From Panacagrimonas sp. (GTDB lineage: Bacteria > Pseudomonadota > Gammaproteobacteria > Nevskiales > Nevskiaceae), in contig NZ_JAJFBP010000014.1 of the NCBI RefSeq assembly GCF_020697055.1, positions 1 through 64,000 of the forward strand: a DNA stretch of 64,000 bases, in the 5' to 3' direction. This document shows positions 34,521-43,741 of this stretch, in pieces (position 1 is the stretch's first letter; each line of letters opens with the position of its first letter). Both the position numbers and the translations under genes were made by a program. Under the pieces are notes generated by a model. The model did not search any database. It saw nothing but the letters and a program-made list of their open reading frames with translations, and had not been told where the DNA came from.

Positions 34521-34778
34521 TCAGCCGCCCTGCAGCAGGGGATCGAGCTTGCCCGCGCGCTCCAGCGCCGAGAGATCGTCGAACCCGCCGACGTGCGTGT
34601 CGCCCACGAAGATCTGAGGAACGGTGCGCCGCCCGCTGATGCGCATCATCTCGTCGCGCATCCCGGGGCTCTCGTCGACGCGGATTTCGCGGAAGTCCAC
34701 GCCCTTCTGCTCGAGCAGGCGCTTGGCCATCACGCAGTAGGGACAGAACAACGTGCTGTAGACACGGACCGGGAGCAT
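34521..34778 (-). CDS. grxC: Glutaredoxin 3
   Basis: This 85-residue thioredoxin-fold protein has the active site Cys12-Pro-Tyr-Cys15 and the cis-Pro motif TVPQIF followed by VGGFDDL. It reduces disulfides with glutathione. It lies 14 bases after the rhodanese-like gene, in the conserved rhodanese-grxC-secB-gpsA order. Confidence 0.96.
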   Translation of the reverse strand: MLPVRVYSTLFCPYCVMAKRLLEQKGVDFREIRVDESPGMRDEMMRISGRRTVPQIFVGDTHVGGFDDLSALERAGKLDPLLQGG

Positions 34779-34792
34779 GGGCCGACTCGCCG

Positions 34793-35218
34793 CTACTTCG
34801 CCGTCACCGGCAGGTTGCTCTGCATCCAGGCGTTGATTCCGCCACGGATCGGATACGCCTCGGTGAAGCCCAGCTTGCGCAGCCGCGCCGCCGCTTCACC
34901 ACTCGAGCCGCCGAGCGCGCAATACAGCAGCACGGGCCGGTTCCGGTCCTTGCCCAGGTCACCGGCGCGCTCTTCGAGCTTGGCCAGCGGAACGTTGATG
35001 GCGTTGAGCAGGTGCCCTTTCTTGAAATCGCCCGCGGGGCGCAGATCGACGATCACCGGCTCGCGGTCGTTGATCATGCGCACTGCTTCCATCGGGCCGA
35101 CACGCTTGCCGCCGGTCAGGCCGCCGTGCACTTCGTTGGCGACCATCAGCAGCAGCACGGTGCCGAAGGCGGCAAAGAGAACCAGGTGATTGGCGAAGAA
35201 TTCGAGGAACTGCTGCAT
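34793..35218 (-). CDS. Membrane-anchored rhodanese-like protein (YibN type)
   Basis: This 141-residue protein has an N-terminal membrane helix (about 10-28) followed by a single rhodanese domain with VDLRPAGDFKKGHL and the active-site loop YCALGGSS (Cys100). Rhodanese domains carry sulfur as a persulfide. The position upstream of grxC and secB is the same as yibN in Escherichia coli. It is divergent from envC. Its physiological acceptor is not known. Confidence 0.9.
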   Translation of the reverse strand: MQQFLEFFANHLVLFAAFGTVLLLMVANEVHGGLTGGKRVGPMEAVRMINDREPVIVDLRPAGDFKKGHLLNAINVPLAKLEERAGDLGKDRNRPVLLYCALGGSSGEAAARLRKLGFTEAYPIRGGINAWMQSNLPVTAK

Positions 35219-35329
35219 GGAAAGGAATCAAGAAGGCGTGAGACCATCACGCATGGGGATTATCGAACCGGCCGCAGCGCTTGTGAACCGCCGTGCGGCC
35301 GCAAACACGATGCCACGCATCCATTCATC

Positions 35330-36514
35330 GTGAGACAACGCTGCAGCGGCCATACGCCCGCCACCGCGCGACAGCTCTGGGTAGCGGTGGCGCTCCTGTG
35401 CTTTGCAAGCGCCGTGCCGTCGGCCACCAAGACCAGCGACGAAGCTCGGCGCGAGGCCGAATTGCGCCAGCTGCGCGAGCGCATCTCGGCGCTGGATCGC
35501 GCCTTGGCCAGCGATCGCCGCGACCAGGATTCCTTGCGCCGCGAGATCGAGGCCTCCGAAGTCGATGTGACCGGCGCATCCCGCCAGGTGCGCCAGAGCG
35601 CGGCCCAGGTCCAGGCGCAGACCCGGGAAGTGGAACGCGCGCAGAAGGCGCGTGAACAGGCCGAATCGCAGGTCGAACAACGCCGCACCGACCTGTCCCG
35701 CGCGCTGCGCGCGCACTACATGGCGGGCAGCCCCGGCCGGATCCAGCTGCTGTTCCGGCTCGACGAAGCCAGCGCGCTGGATCGCCTGGACGTCGAGGCC
35801 GGCGCGGTGTCGCGTGCGCTGCAGAAGCGCCTGGCCGACCTGCACGCGACGATCGAACAGCTGCGCGTGGCCCAGAGCGTCCTCGAACAGGAGCGCGAGA
35901 CCCTCGAGCGGCAGAGCCGCGAATCGCGCGACGCGCTGTCGACGCTGAAGACCGCCCAGCAGCAACGCCGCGAGCGTCTGGACGAACTGGCGCGCCGTGG
36001 CACCGATCGCGCAGCCGAGCTGGCCCAGGCCCGCTCCGAGCAGGCGCGCGTACAAAAGCTGCTGGACGACCTGCGGCGGGCGCTCAAGGACTCGCCGATG
36101 AAGTTCGAGCGCGGCACGCCGTTCAAGGCGCAAAAGGGCCGCCTGCCCTGGCCTCTGAAGGGCCCGCTGCTGGCGCGTTTCGGCAGCTCCAAGGGCGACG
36201 GTCCGCTGACCTGGAGCGGATGGTGGATCTCGGGCGAGACCGGTGCGGCGGTGCGCGCGGTCGCCGACGGTCGCGCGGTCTACGTCGGTCGCATGCAGCG
36301 CTACGGTTTGATCGTGATCCTCGACCATCCGGGGCAGTACCTGTCCCTGTATGGACATCTCGAGGACACCGAGGTGGAAGTAGGCGAGGTCGTCTCGGCC
36401 GGCACGCGCATCGCCGCGGCCGGCTCCAGTGGCGGTCACGAGCGCAGCGGCGTGTATTTCGAGATCCGCGAGGGAACCAACGCGGTCGATCCGCGTCCCT
36501 GGCTGGTCCCCTGA
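35330..36514 (+). CDS. envC: Murein hydrolase activator EnvC
   Basis: This protein of 394 residues starts at a GTG at 35330, which leaves a signal peptide (RQLWVAVALLCFASAVPSA). A long coiled coil (about 35-265) leads to a C-terminal LytM (M23) domain. The zinc ligands HxxxD of active LytM enzymes are missing: the aligned segment reads WWISGETGAAV. This is expected for EnvC, which activates amidases AmiA/AmiB at the septum rather than cutting peptidoglycan itself. It is divergent from the rhodanese gene. Confidence 0.92.
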   Translation: MRQRCSGHTPATARQLWVAVALLCFASAVPSATKTSDEARREAELRQLRERISALDRALASDRRDQDSLRREIEASEVDVTGASRQVRQSAAQVQAQTREVERAQKAREQAESQVEQRRTDLSRALRAHYMAGSPGRIQLLFRLDEASALDRLDVEAGAVSRALQKRLADLHATIEQLRVAQSVLEQERETLERQSRESRDALSTLKTAQQQRRERLDELARRGTDRAAELAQARSEQARVQKLLDDLRRALKDSPMKFERGTPFKAQKGRLPWPLKGPLLARFGSSKGDGPLTWSGWWISGETGAAVRAVADGRAVYVGRMQRYGLIVILDHPGQYLSLYGHLEDTEVEVGEVVSAGTRIAAAGSSGGHERSGVYFEIREGTNAVDPRPWLVP

Positions 36515-36594
36515 TAAATTCGCGTGCGGACCGCGGGCCGATGCCGGGCAACGACACACAAACCATTACGACGATGAGTGCGAGGGGCAGGGAG

Positions 36595-37962
36595 ATGAGG
36601 GTTCGCGGGCTGACGATGCGGGTGCTGTGCGCCACCCTGACGCTGCTGTCGGCCGCCGGCCCGGCCAGCGCCAAGGTGTCCGAGGGCGATGCGCAGCAGC
36701 TGCGTACGCGCCTGACGCCGCTGGGCGGCGAGCGCGCCGGCAACGAGGACGGGACCATTCCCGAATGGCGTGGCGGTCTCACCGCGCCGCCGCCCTGTCA
36801 CGCCGCCAACGGTCGCTACTGCGATCCGAACGTGGGCGAAAAGCCCTATGTGACGATCACCGCCGGTACGCGCGAGGAATGGCGCGACTATCTCTCCGCA
36901 GGACACATCGCGCTGCTCGAGGCCAACCGCAAGACCTACCGGATGGAGCTGTTTCGTTCGCAGCGCACGTTCGCCAATCCCGGTGCGGTCTACGACGCGG
37001 CATTTCAGAACGCAACCAAGGCCACGCTTTCGCCCACGGGCAGCGCGGTGCGCGACGCCAGCGTCGCCGTGCCGTTCCCGATCCCCAAGAACGGCAACGA
37101 GATCATCTGGAACCACAAGCTGCGCTGGCGCGGGACCGGCTATCGACGCGGCGTCACGCAGGCGTCGGTCACGCCGTCGGGCGAGGCCCACCTCGTGTCC
37201 TTCCGGGAGGACGCCGATTTCCCCTACGCCCGCGGCGCACCGGACGAGGACGGGATCGCCCAACAATGGCTGTGGGTGGCGTTGCAACCCGAACGCCTGA
37301 AGGGATTCCTGCTGCTGGTCAAGGAGTCGCTCGAACAGGAGGCGCTGCCGCAGCAGGCCTGGCTGCAACAGCAGCGCGAGAACGAACCGCGCCGCGTACG
37401 TCGCGGCAAGACGTTCGGTTTCGACGGTCCGGCGCTGCTATCCGACGATCTGCGATTCGACGACCAGTTCGACGCCTACTTCGGCAGTCCCGAGCGCTAC
37501 ACCTGGCGTCTCGTCGCCAAGCGCGAGATGGTGGTCCCCTACAACAGCTACGCGCTGCATTCGGGACGCCGCACGCTGCGCGACCTGATCCGGCCCGCGC
37601 ACATGGATCCGACCCTGGCGCGCTACGAGCTGCACCGGGTGTGGGTGGTCGAGGCCATCCTCAAGCCCAAGGATCTGCACCGGCACAAGCGCCGCACGTT
37701 CTATTTCGACGAGGACAGCTGGCAGATCCTGATGGTCGATCTGTACGACAACCGCGACAAACTGTGGCGCTTCCAGGAAATCCATCCGGTGATGGCCTAC
37801 GACAAGGCGATCCTGATGCCGGCGGTCGAGTTGCATTACGACCTGGGCTCGTCGCGCTACCTGCTGCTGGGCGCCGACGAGAAGGACGCCGAGCGCGTCG
37901 AGATGGGCTTCGAGCCCGAACTCTTCACGCCTTCGGGCGCGCGCAAGTCAGCACCGGAATGA
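36595..37962 (+). CDS. DUF1329 family exported protein
   Basis: This 455-residue protein starts at the ATG at 36595, with GAGGGG upstream; an in-frame ATG at 36574 lacks a ribosome site. The signal peptide is MRVLCATLTLLSAAGPASA-KV. DUF1329 features include LTPLGGERAGNEDGTIPEW near the N-terminus and the HRVWVVEA and RTFYFDEDSWQI strands later. The fold resembles LolA/LolB-like lipid carriers, and DUF1329 genes usually adjoin a DUF1302 gene. Here the nearest DUF1302 gene is 33 kb away. A periplasmic or outer-membrane lipid-handling role is inferred. Confidence 0.88.
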   Translation: MRVRGLTMRVLCATLTLLSAAGPASAKVSEGDAQQLRTRLTPLGGERAGNEDGTIPEWRGGLTAPPPCHAANGRYCDPNVGEKPYVTITAGTREEWRDYLSAGHIALLEANRKTYRMELFRSQRTFANPGAVYDAAFQNATKATLSPTGSAVRDASVAVPFPIPKNGNEIIWNHKLRWRGTGYRRGVTQASVTPSGEAHLVSFREDADFPYARGAPDEDGIAQQWLWVALQPERLKGFLLLVKESLEQEALPQQAWLQQQRENEPRRVRRGKTFGFDGPALLSDDLRFDDQFDAYFGSPERYTWRLVAKREMVVPYNSYALHSGRRTLRDLIRPAHMDPTLARYELHRVWVVEAILKPKDLHRHKRRTFYFDEDSWQILMVDLYDNRDKLWRFQEIHPVMAYDKAILMPAVELHYDLGSSRYLLLGADEKDAERVEMGFEPELFTPSGARKSAPE

Positions 37963-38019
37963 CGCGCGTATGATGCCGACCGTCTGCGGCAACCCGGCCG
38001 GGTCACGGCCAAGCGCACC

Positions 38020-38478
38020 ATGAAACTGCATTTCTGGCTCGCCCCTCTGCTCGTCGCGGTTTCACTGCCGGCCTGGACCGACGCGACCGTGTACCGCTGG
38101 AAAGACGCATCGGGCCAGACCCACTTCGGCCAGACGCCGCCCACGACCGGCGCATACGACGTGATGCGAGGCGCGCTCGTCACGCCGATCGCGCCGCCTT
38201 CGACAACCCCCGCGGCGCCGGCGAATCCGTCGATGGCCGGCGAGCAGAAAACGCGCGAGCAGAAATTCATCGAGGAGGCCGAGGCCGCGCGCAAGGCCAA
38301 GGCCGAAGCCAAGGCGAAGGAAAAAACCGCCAAGGCCGAGAAGGAGCAGCGCTGCAAGGTGGCGCGCGAAAACGTGCACGCCATCGAGGAGCGTCACGGG
38401 TACGTCGGCATGCCGGTGGAGGAATTCACGCGGAGCATCGAGGCGGCCAGGAAGGACGTGGCCACCCACTGCGGCTGA
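38020..38478 (+). CDS. DUF4124 domain exported protein
   Basis: This 152-residue protein has a signal peptide (about 1-22, MKLHFWLAPLLVAVSLPAW) and a DUF4124 domain with VYRWKDASGQTHFGQTPP. An Ala/Lys/Glu-rich helix (about 75-115) leads to a C-terminal segment with two Cys. DUF4124 proteins are periplasmic and of unknown role. Its end overlaps the likely start of the epimerase-like gene, so the two are probably translated together. Confidence 0.85.
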   Translation: MKLHFWLAPLLVAVSLPAWTDATVYRWKDASGQTHFGQTPPTTGAYDVMRGALVTPIAPPSTTPAAPANPSMAGEQKTREQKFIEEAEAARKAKAEAKAKEKTAKAEKEQRCKVARENVHAIEERHGYVGMPVEEFTRSIEAARKDVATHCG

Positions 38479-39332
38479 TCGTCGGATGCGGTGACATCGG
38501 CCGGCGCGTCGCCGCGCTCGAACGCGCCGCCGGCACCTCGGTCCTCGGCATCGTGCGCAGCGCCGGGAGCGCCGCCGACCTGGCGCACGACCGCATCGAT
38601 GCGCTACGCCTGGAGCTGGATGCGCGGCCGCTGGGGCCGTTTCCGGACACGGCGCGTCGCCTCTACTGGTTCGCGCCGCCACCGACCACCGGCGATCGCG
38701 ACTCGCGTCTGCGCGCCGCCCTCGAGGCGCTGCAGACCCGTCCGCCGGAGCGCGTGTTGTACCTGTCGACCTCCGCGGTCTACGGCGATTGCGGCGGTGC
38801 CTGGATCGACGAAGACGCGCCACTGGCGCCGGGCCACGATCGCGGGCGTCGGCGACTCGATGCCGAGCGCGCGCTGGCCGACTTCTCCGCTCGCAGCGGT
38901 TGCAGCACGGTGATCCTGCGCGTGCCGGGCATCTATGGGCCCGGTCGGCTGCCGCGCGAACGTCTGGCGCGCGGCCTGCCGGTGGTGCGCGAGTCCGAAT
39001 GCCCGTGGACCAACCGCATCCACGCGGACGACCTGGCGCGGATCGCAGTCGAAGCCATGTCCCGCGCCCCCGACGGCGCGATCTACAACGTCTCGGACGG
39101 TCATCCCACGACGATGACCGACTATTTCCTGCGCTGCGCGCGGCTGCTGGGCCTGCCGGAGCCCGAGCAGATCCCGCTGGCCGACGCGCATACCCGCCTG
39201 ACACCGGCCATGGCCTCGTTCCTGGACGAATCCAAGCGGCTGTTGACCACGCGGCTGCAGCGCGAACTGCCCGTGACCCTGCGCTATCCCGACCTCGCCC
39301 ACGGACTGCCCTCCTGCGTCGACGGGACCTGA
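38469..39332 (+). CDS. NAD(P)-dependent epimerase/dehydratase-like protein (YeeZ type), apparent CTG start
   Basis: This is an extended SDR of about 287 residues. The Rossmann motif LIVGCGDIGRRVA lies upstream of the first canonical start (GTG at 38553), and no ATG, GTG or TTG precedes it in frame. The codon that would give the usual M-R-L-I-V-G-C-G opening is a CTG at 38469, ten bases inside the end of the DUF4124 gene, with AGGAAGGA upstream. Later motifs are YLSTSAVYGDCGG and RVPGIYGPGR. The function of this group is unclear. A non-standard start or a sequencing error are both possible. Confidence 0.75.
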   Translation: MRLIVGCGDIGRRVAALERAAGTSVLGIVRSAGSAADLAHDRIDALRLELDARPLGPFPDTARRLYWFAPPPTTGDRDSRLRAALEALQTRPPERVLYLSTSAVYGDCGGAWIDEDAPLAPGHDRGRRRLDAERALADFSARSGCSTVILRVPGIYGPGRLPRERLARGLPVVRESECPWTNRIHADDLARIAVEAMSRAPDGAIYNVSDGHPTTMTDYFLRCARLLGLPEPEQIPLADAHTRLTPAMASFLDESKRLLTTRLQRELPVTLRYPDLAHGLPSCVDGT

Positions 39333-39342
39333 GCCGTTCGCC

Positions 39343-40650
39343 ATGGCGAAATCATTCGGCATCGAAGACGACGATGCGGATCGCCGGATGGTGACGAGCA
39401 CGCTTGCGGGCTACCTGCCACAGGTGGGGATCTATCCGCTGCGAGGGCAAGCCGCGCCGGTCATTTTGTTGATCACCTTTCTGCTGGGAATCGGCACCAC
39501 CAGCCTGCTCGCTCTCTTGCCGCTGATCGTGGGCGTGTCGTGGACCGCGCACTACGCCGTCCGCGTGATCGAACGCACGAGCCTGGGCCGGGCGACCCCA
39601 CCGCGTCTGACGGGCGAGTCGCTGATGCTGACCGATGGACTGACGTGGTCGACGCTGCTGCTTCCCGCCGCGCTGCTTGCGCTCCACTTCGGCGGTCATC
39701 GCGCCATCGTCGGAGCGCTGCTGCTGGTACTGCCGGCGCACTGGGTGGCGCTGGCCACGACCCGGAGCCTGCTGGCCGCCTGTCACCCGGTGCGCCTGTG
39801 GCACATCGTCCGGGTGATCGGGCCCGCCTACGTGGACGTGTGCCTGCTGCTCGCCGGCTCGGTCCTGCTGGGCCAATGGTTCTCCGCGCGCTTGCCGGGC
39901 CTGATCCTGATCGCCGTCTGGCTCTATCTGCTGGTGGCGACCTGCCACCTGCTGGGGTTCATGGCCTACCTGCGGCACGAGCGTCTGGGTTACGGCGCCC
40001 AGGTGCGACGTCCATCGCGCGCCGACGATCTCGAGGCCCAGCAGGCGCGCACGCTCGACACCTTGATCCAGGGTGTCCGCACGCTGCATGCCGCTCGCGA
40101 CGATGCGGCGGCGGCGCGGCTGATGCTCTCCGTCCTTCCGGGGCCCGCGGATGCCCGCAGCTTCCACGAAGCGCTCTTCGAACGGATCAAGGCGATTCCG
40201 GCGCGCGGCCTGGCCCTGGCCCAGGCCGCCCGACTGATCAGCTTCCTGCTCGACCGCAAGCTCGCCGACCGCGCGCTCGACGTGTTCGAAAGCGCGCTGG
40301 ATCTGGACCCCCGGTTCGAGGTCCAGTCCGCTTTCGAGCTGGTTGCGCTCGCCGAGCGGGCGCTGATGAATCGGCAGCGCCGGCTCATCGATCGCATTCT
40401 GGAAAATGCGCAGAGCCGGTTCGCGCACGACCCGGCGATCCGCCTGCTCGATCGCATTCGAATCCGGACCTTGGTCGAGATCGACCGGGACGAGGCGTCG
40501 GCGCGGGCGCTGCTCGCGTCGATCGGCGATTTGCAAGCACATCCGCATTCGGCCGACCTGCAAACGTACGCAAGGATCCTGGCCGTGGGCACCCCTGCCC
40601 GGCCGCCGGAACGCCCGCCAGCCCCGTCGGCTCCGCCGCCCCAGGGTTAG
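39343..40650 (+). CDS. Membrane protein with helical-repeat C-terminal half, unknown function
   Basis: This 435-residue protein is not recognised as a named family. The N-terminal half has about six membrane helices in the hydrophobic stretches between residues 38 and 210, including VILLITFLLGIGTTSLLALL and GLILIAVWLYLLVATCHLLG. The C-terminal half (about 225-410) is soluble and alpha-helical with TPR-like spacing (ALFERIKAIPARGLALAQAA, LADRALDVFESALDLDP). The tail is Pro-rich. Rhomboid-like or DUF4013-like membrane parts with TPR tails exist in this position in relatives, but I cannot assign one. It starts ten bases after the epimerase gene. Confidence 0.7.
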   Translation: MAKSFGIEDDDADRRMVTSTLAGYLPQVGIYPLRGQAAPVILLITFLLGIGTTSLLALLPLIVGVSWTAHYAVRVIERTSLGRATPPRLTGESLMLTDGLTWSTLLLPAALLALHFGGHRAIVGALLLVLPAHWVALATTRSLLAACHPVRLWHIVRVIGPAYVDVCLLLAGSVLLGQWFSARLPGLILIAVWLYLLVATCHLLGFMAYLRHERLGYGAQVRRPSRADDLEAQQARTLDTLIQGVRTLHAARDDAAAARLMLSVLPGPADARSFHEALFERIKAIPARGLALAQAARLISFLLDRKLADRALDVFESALDLDPRFEVQSAFELVALAERALMNRQRRLIDRILENAQSRFAHDPAIRLLDRIRIRTLVEIDRDEASARALLASIGDLQAHPHSADLQTYARILAVGTPARPPERPPAPSAPPPQG

Positions 40651-40750
40651 GGTTTCCCTGGCTTCCGCTAAACTTGCGCCCCTTTGACGCGCCGGGTGGG
40701 TCCGCCCAGCGTCATCCAACGAACGAACGACCCCGGGAAGGGAGCTCCGC

Positions 40751-41875
40751 ATGCCGGTCAAGATCGCTGTGCTCAAGGAAACAGCGGCACGGGAGAAGCG
40801 CGTCGCGCTGGTTCCCGCCGTCGCCGACAAGCTCAGCAAGCTGGGCGCCGAGTTGTACATGCAGTCGGGCGCGGGGCTGGCGGTGAAGCTGGCCGACGGC
40901 GCGTACAAGAACGTGCATTTCGCGGCCAATCCGCTGGGGCTGGTCACCGACGCCGACATCGTGCTGTCGGTGCAGCCGCCGTCGCTGGAAGTGATCGACG
41001 CGATGAAGGAAGGCTCGATCCTGATTTCCTTCATCTACGCGCACAAGGAGCCGGTCCTCACCGCGCGGCTGCGCGACAAGAAGATCACCTGCCTGGCGAT
41101 GGAGCTGGTGCCGCGCATCACGCGCGCGCAGGCGATGGACGCGCTCTCCAGCCAGGCCGCGCTCGCCGGTTACTACGGCGCGCTGGTCGGCGCCACGAGC
41201 ATCGCCCGCATGATGCCGATGACCACGTTCGCCACCGGCTCGATCCGTCCGGGAACGGTGCTGGTGATGGGCGTCGGCGTGGCCGGCTTGTCGGCGATCG
41301 CCACCGCGCGCCGCATCGGCGCCAAGGTCGAAGGCTACGACGTGCGTCCCGAGGTCAAGGAGCAGGTCGAGTCGCTCGGCGCCAAGTTCATCGACACCGG
41401 CGTCGACGCGCGCGGCCAGGGCGGCTACGCGCGTGAACTCACGCAGGAAGAGAAGGACAAGATCGCCGCGGTCGTCACCAAGCACATCCAGGCGGCCGAC
41501 ATCATCATCACCACGGCCGCGATCCCGGGCCGCCCGAGCCCCAAGCTGATCTCCAAGGCGCAGGTCGACGGCATGAAGGCCGGCGCGGTGATCATCGATC
41601 TGGCGGCCGAAGGCGGCGGGAACACCGAGTACACGCAGCCGGGTGAGACCATCCAGGTCGGCCAGGTCACGATCTCGGGTCCTTTGAACGTGCCGTCACT
41701 GCTGGGCGAGCACGCCAGCGAGCTGTATTCGAAGAACCAGTACAACCTGATCGAGCTGTTCCTCAAGGACAAGGCGATCAACATCGACTGGACCGACGAG
41801 GTGCTCGCCAAGACCTGCCTGACGCACGGCGGCGAGATCAAGAACGAGATGGCCAAGAAGGCCATCGAAGGCTGA
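40751..41875 (+). CDS. pntAA: NAD(P) transhydrogenase, alpha subunit part 1
   Basis: This 374-residue NAD(H)-binding domain I resembles alanine dehydrogenase. Visible motifs are KETAAREKRVALVP at the start, the Rossmann loop VMGVGVAGLSAIATARRIG, and DVRPEVKEQVES. It is encoded apart from its membrane domain, as in the three-subunit enzyme of Rhodospirillum rubrum. Together with PntAB and PntB it couples the proton gradient to NADPH formation. GGGAAGGGAG precedes the ATG. Confidence 0.94.
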   Translation: MPVKIAVLKETAAREKRVALVPAVADKLSKLGAELYMQSGAGLAVKLADGAYKNVHFAANPLGLVTDADIVLSVQPPSLEVIDAMKEGSILISFIYAHKEPVLTARLRDKKITCLAMELVPRITRAQAMDALSSQAALAGYYGALVGATSIARMMPMTTFATGSIRPGTVLVMGVGVAGLSAIATARRIGAKVEGYDVRPEVKEQVESLGAKFIDTGVDARGQGGYARELTQEEKDKIAAVVTKHIQAADIIITTAAIPGRPSPKLISKAQVDGMKAGAVIIDLAAEGGGNTEYTQPGETIQVGQVTISGPLNVPSLLGEHASELYSKNQYNLIELFLKDKAINIDWTDEVLAKTCLTHGGEIKNEMAKKAIEG

Positions 41876-41886
41876 AGGGGAAAAAC

Positions 41887-42195
41887 GTGGAAGCACACAC
41901 CGTCCTGACGGGCTTCATCGCCCTCTACATCTTCATGCTCGCGGCCTTCACCGGCTACGAGATCATCGGCCGCGTGCCCTCGATCCTGCACACGCCGCTG
42001 ATGTCCGGCTCCAATTTCGTGCACGGCATCGTGGTGGTGGGCGCGATCTACGCGACGCTCAACGCCACGACGACGCTCGAACAGGCCATCGGCTTCTTCG
42101 GTGTGCTGCTCGGCGCGGGCAACGCGGCCGGCGGCTACGTGGTGACCGAGCGCATGCTCGAGATGTTCAAGCCCTCCGACAAGAAGAAGGGGTAA
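41887..42195 (+). CDS. pntAB: NAD(P) transhydrogenase, alpha subunit part 2
   Basis: This 102-residue protein forms three or four membrane helices (FIALYIFMLAAFTGYEII, FVHGIVVVGAIYATL, IGFFGVLLGAGNAAGGYVV). It is the membrane part of the alpha subunit, here a separate gene starting with GTG 11 bases after pntAA. The short length is normal for the split form. Confidence 0.94.
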   Translation: MEAHTVLTGFIALYIFMLAAFTGYEIIGRVPSILHTPLMSGSNFVHGIVVVGAIYATLNATTTLEQAIGFFGVLLGAGNAAGGYVVTERMLEMFKPSDKKKG

Positions 42196-42201
42196 GCGAC
42201 C

Positions 42202-43644
42202 ATGAGCCCGCAATTCATCATCGACGCGAGCTTCATCGCCGCGGCGTTCCTGTTCATCTATGGCCTCAAGCGCATGTCGTCGCCGGTGACGGCGCGCTCG
42301 GGCATCGTCGTCGCAGGCTGGGGCATGCTCGTCGCGGTACTCGCGAGCTTCCTCTACTACTTCGGCGTCACCGAGGCGGCCAAGCCGCATCTGCTCGGCA
42401 ACGCCGCCGTCGCGCTGATCGCGCTGGTACTGGGCGTGTCGTGGGCCTGGTGGAGCGGCAAGAAGGTCGCGATGACCGCGATGCCGCAGATGGTTGCGCT
42501 CTACAACGGCATGGGCGGCGGTTCGGCCGCGGCGATCGCCGCAATGGTGCTGCTGCAGCCTGTGCCCGCCGACGGCGCTGCCGGTCACGGGCTGGTGCAT
42601 TACCTCGTGACCGTGCTCGGCGGACTGATCGGCGCGGTGTCGCTGTCGGGCTCGCTGATCGCGTGGGCCAAGCTCGACGAGCGCATCAAGGGCACGTGGC
42701 GCTACACCGGCCTGCAGGCGGTCAACGGCGCGGTGATGCTGCTGACGCTCGCCATCGGCGGCTACATCGTGTTCGCCATGCACGGACACGCGCCGCCGAT
42801 GGTCGTCGTGGGCTTCTTCGCGGCCGCGCTGGTGTTCGGCGTGTTCATGACGATGCCCATCGGCGGCGCCGACATGCCGGTGGTGATCTCGCTCTACAAC
42901 GCCTTCACGGGCCTGGCGGTGGGGGCCGAGGGTTACGTGCTGCAGAACCCGGCGCTGATGATCGCGGGCATGGTCGTCGGCTCGGCCGGAACCTTGCTGA
43001 CGCTGCTGATGGCCAAGGCCATGAACCGCAGCGTGTCCAACGTGATCTTCTCCAACTTCGGCGTCACCGGCGACGAGGCCCAGGGCGAGATCAAGGGCTC
43101 GATGAAGCCGGTCGAGGCCGGCGACGCGGGCATCCAGATGCGCTACGGCAGCAAGGTCATCATCGCGCCGGGCTACGGCCTGGCGGTGGCGCAGGCGCAG
43201 CACAAGCTCTACGAGTTCGTGAAGCTGTGCGAAGCCCAGGGCGTGGAGGTCAAGTTCGCGATCCACCCGGTCGCGGGGCGCATGCCCGGCCACATGAACG
43301 TGCTGCTCGCCGAGGCCGGCGTGCCGTACGACATCATCTTCGACATGGAAGACATCAACGGCGAATTCAAGGAAGCCGACTTCGCGCTGGTGATCGGCGC
43401 CAACGACACGGTCAATCCTGCCGCGCGCACCAACAAGTCGAGCCCGATCTACGGCATGCCGATCCTCAACGTCGACCAGGCCAAGCAGGCCTTCGTGGTC
43501 AAGCGCGGCCAGGGCAAGGGCTACTCGGGCGTGGAGAACGAGCTGTTCTTCAAGGACAACACCAACATGGTCTACGGCGACGCGCAGAAGGTGCTGGTGT
43601 CGATGATCCAGGCGGTCAAGTCGCTCGAGGGCGGCGGCCATTGA
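42202..43644 (+). CDS. pntB: NAD(P) transhydrogenase, beta subunit
   Basis: This 480-residue protein has an N-terminal membrane domain of about nine helices (residues 1-270) and a C-terminal NADP(H)-binding domain III (about 300-480). The latter carries the GYGLAVAQAQ, GRMPGHMNVLLAEA and GANDTVNPAA motifs. It follows pntAB by six bases. A strong terminator at 43676-43705 ends the operon. Confidence 0.96.
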   Translation: MSPQFIIDASFIAAAFLFIYGLKRMSSPVTARSGIVVAGWGMLVAVLASFLYYFGVTEAAKPHLLGNAAVALIALVLGVSWAWWSGKKVAMTAMPQMVALYNGMGGGSAAAIAAMVLLQPVPADGAAGHGLVHYLVTVLGGLIGAVSLSGSLIAWAKLDERIKGTWRYTGLQAVNGAVMLLTLAIGGYIVFAMHGHAPPMVVVGFFAAALVFGVFMTMPIGGADMPVVISLYNAFTGLAVGAEGYVLQNPALMIAGMVVGSAGTLLTLLMAKAMNRSVSNVIFSNFGVTGDEAQGEIKGSMKPVEAGDAGIQMRYGSKVIIAPGYGLAVAQAQHKLYEFVKLCEAQGVEVKFAIHPVAGRMPGHMNVLLAEAGVPYDIIFDMEDINGEFKEADFALVIGANDTVNPAARTNKSSPIYGMPILNVDQAKQAFVVKRGQGKGYSGVENELFFKDNTNMVYGDAQKVLVSMIQAVKSLEGGGH

Positions 43645-43675
43645 GCCGTCCCGAGAAAGCCGCATGATTCAACGG

Positions 43676-43705
43676 GCGCCCGCTATTCCGCGGGCGCTTT
43701 TTTTT
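43676..43705 (+). terminator. Rho-independent terminator of the pnt operon
   Basis: A perfect 8-bp stem (GCGCCCGC / GCGGGCGC) with a 6-base loop is followed by eight T, 31 bases past the pntB stop. Confidence 0.95.
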
Positions 43706-43741
43706 GCATAGCCTGTCGGCCCGTTCCTCGATCCCGTGCCC

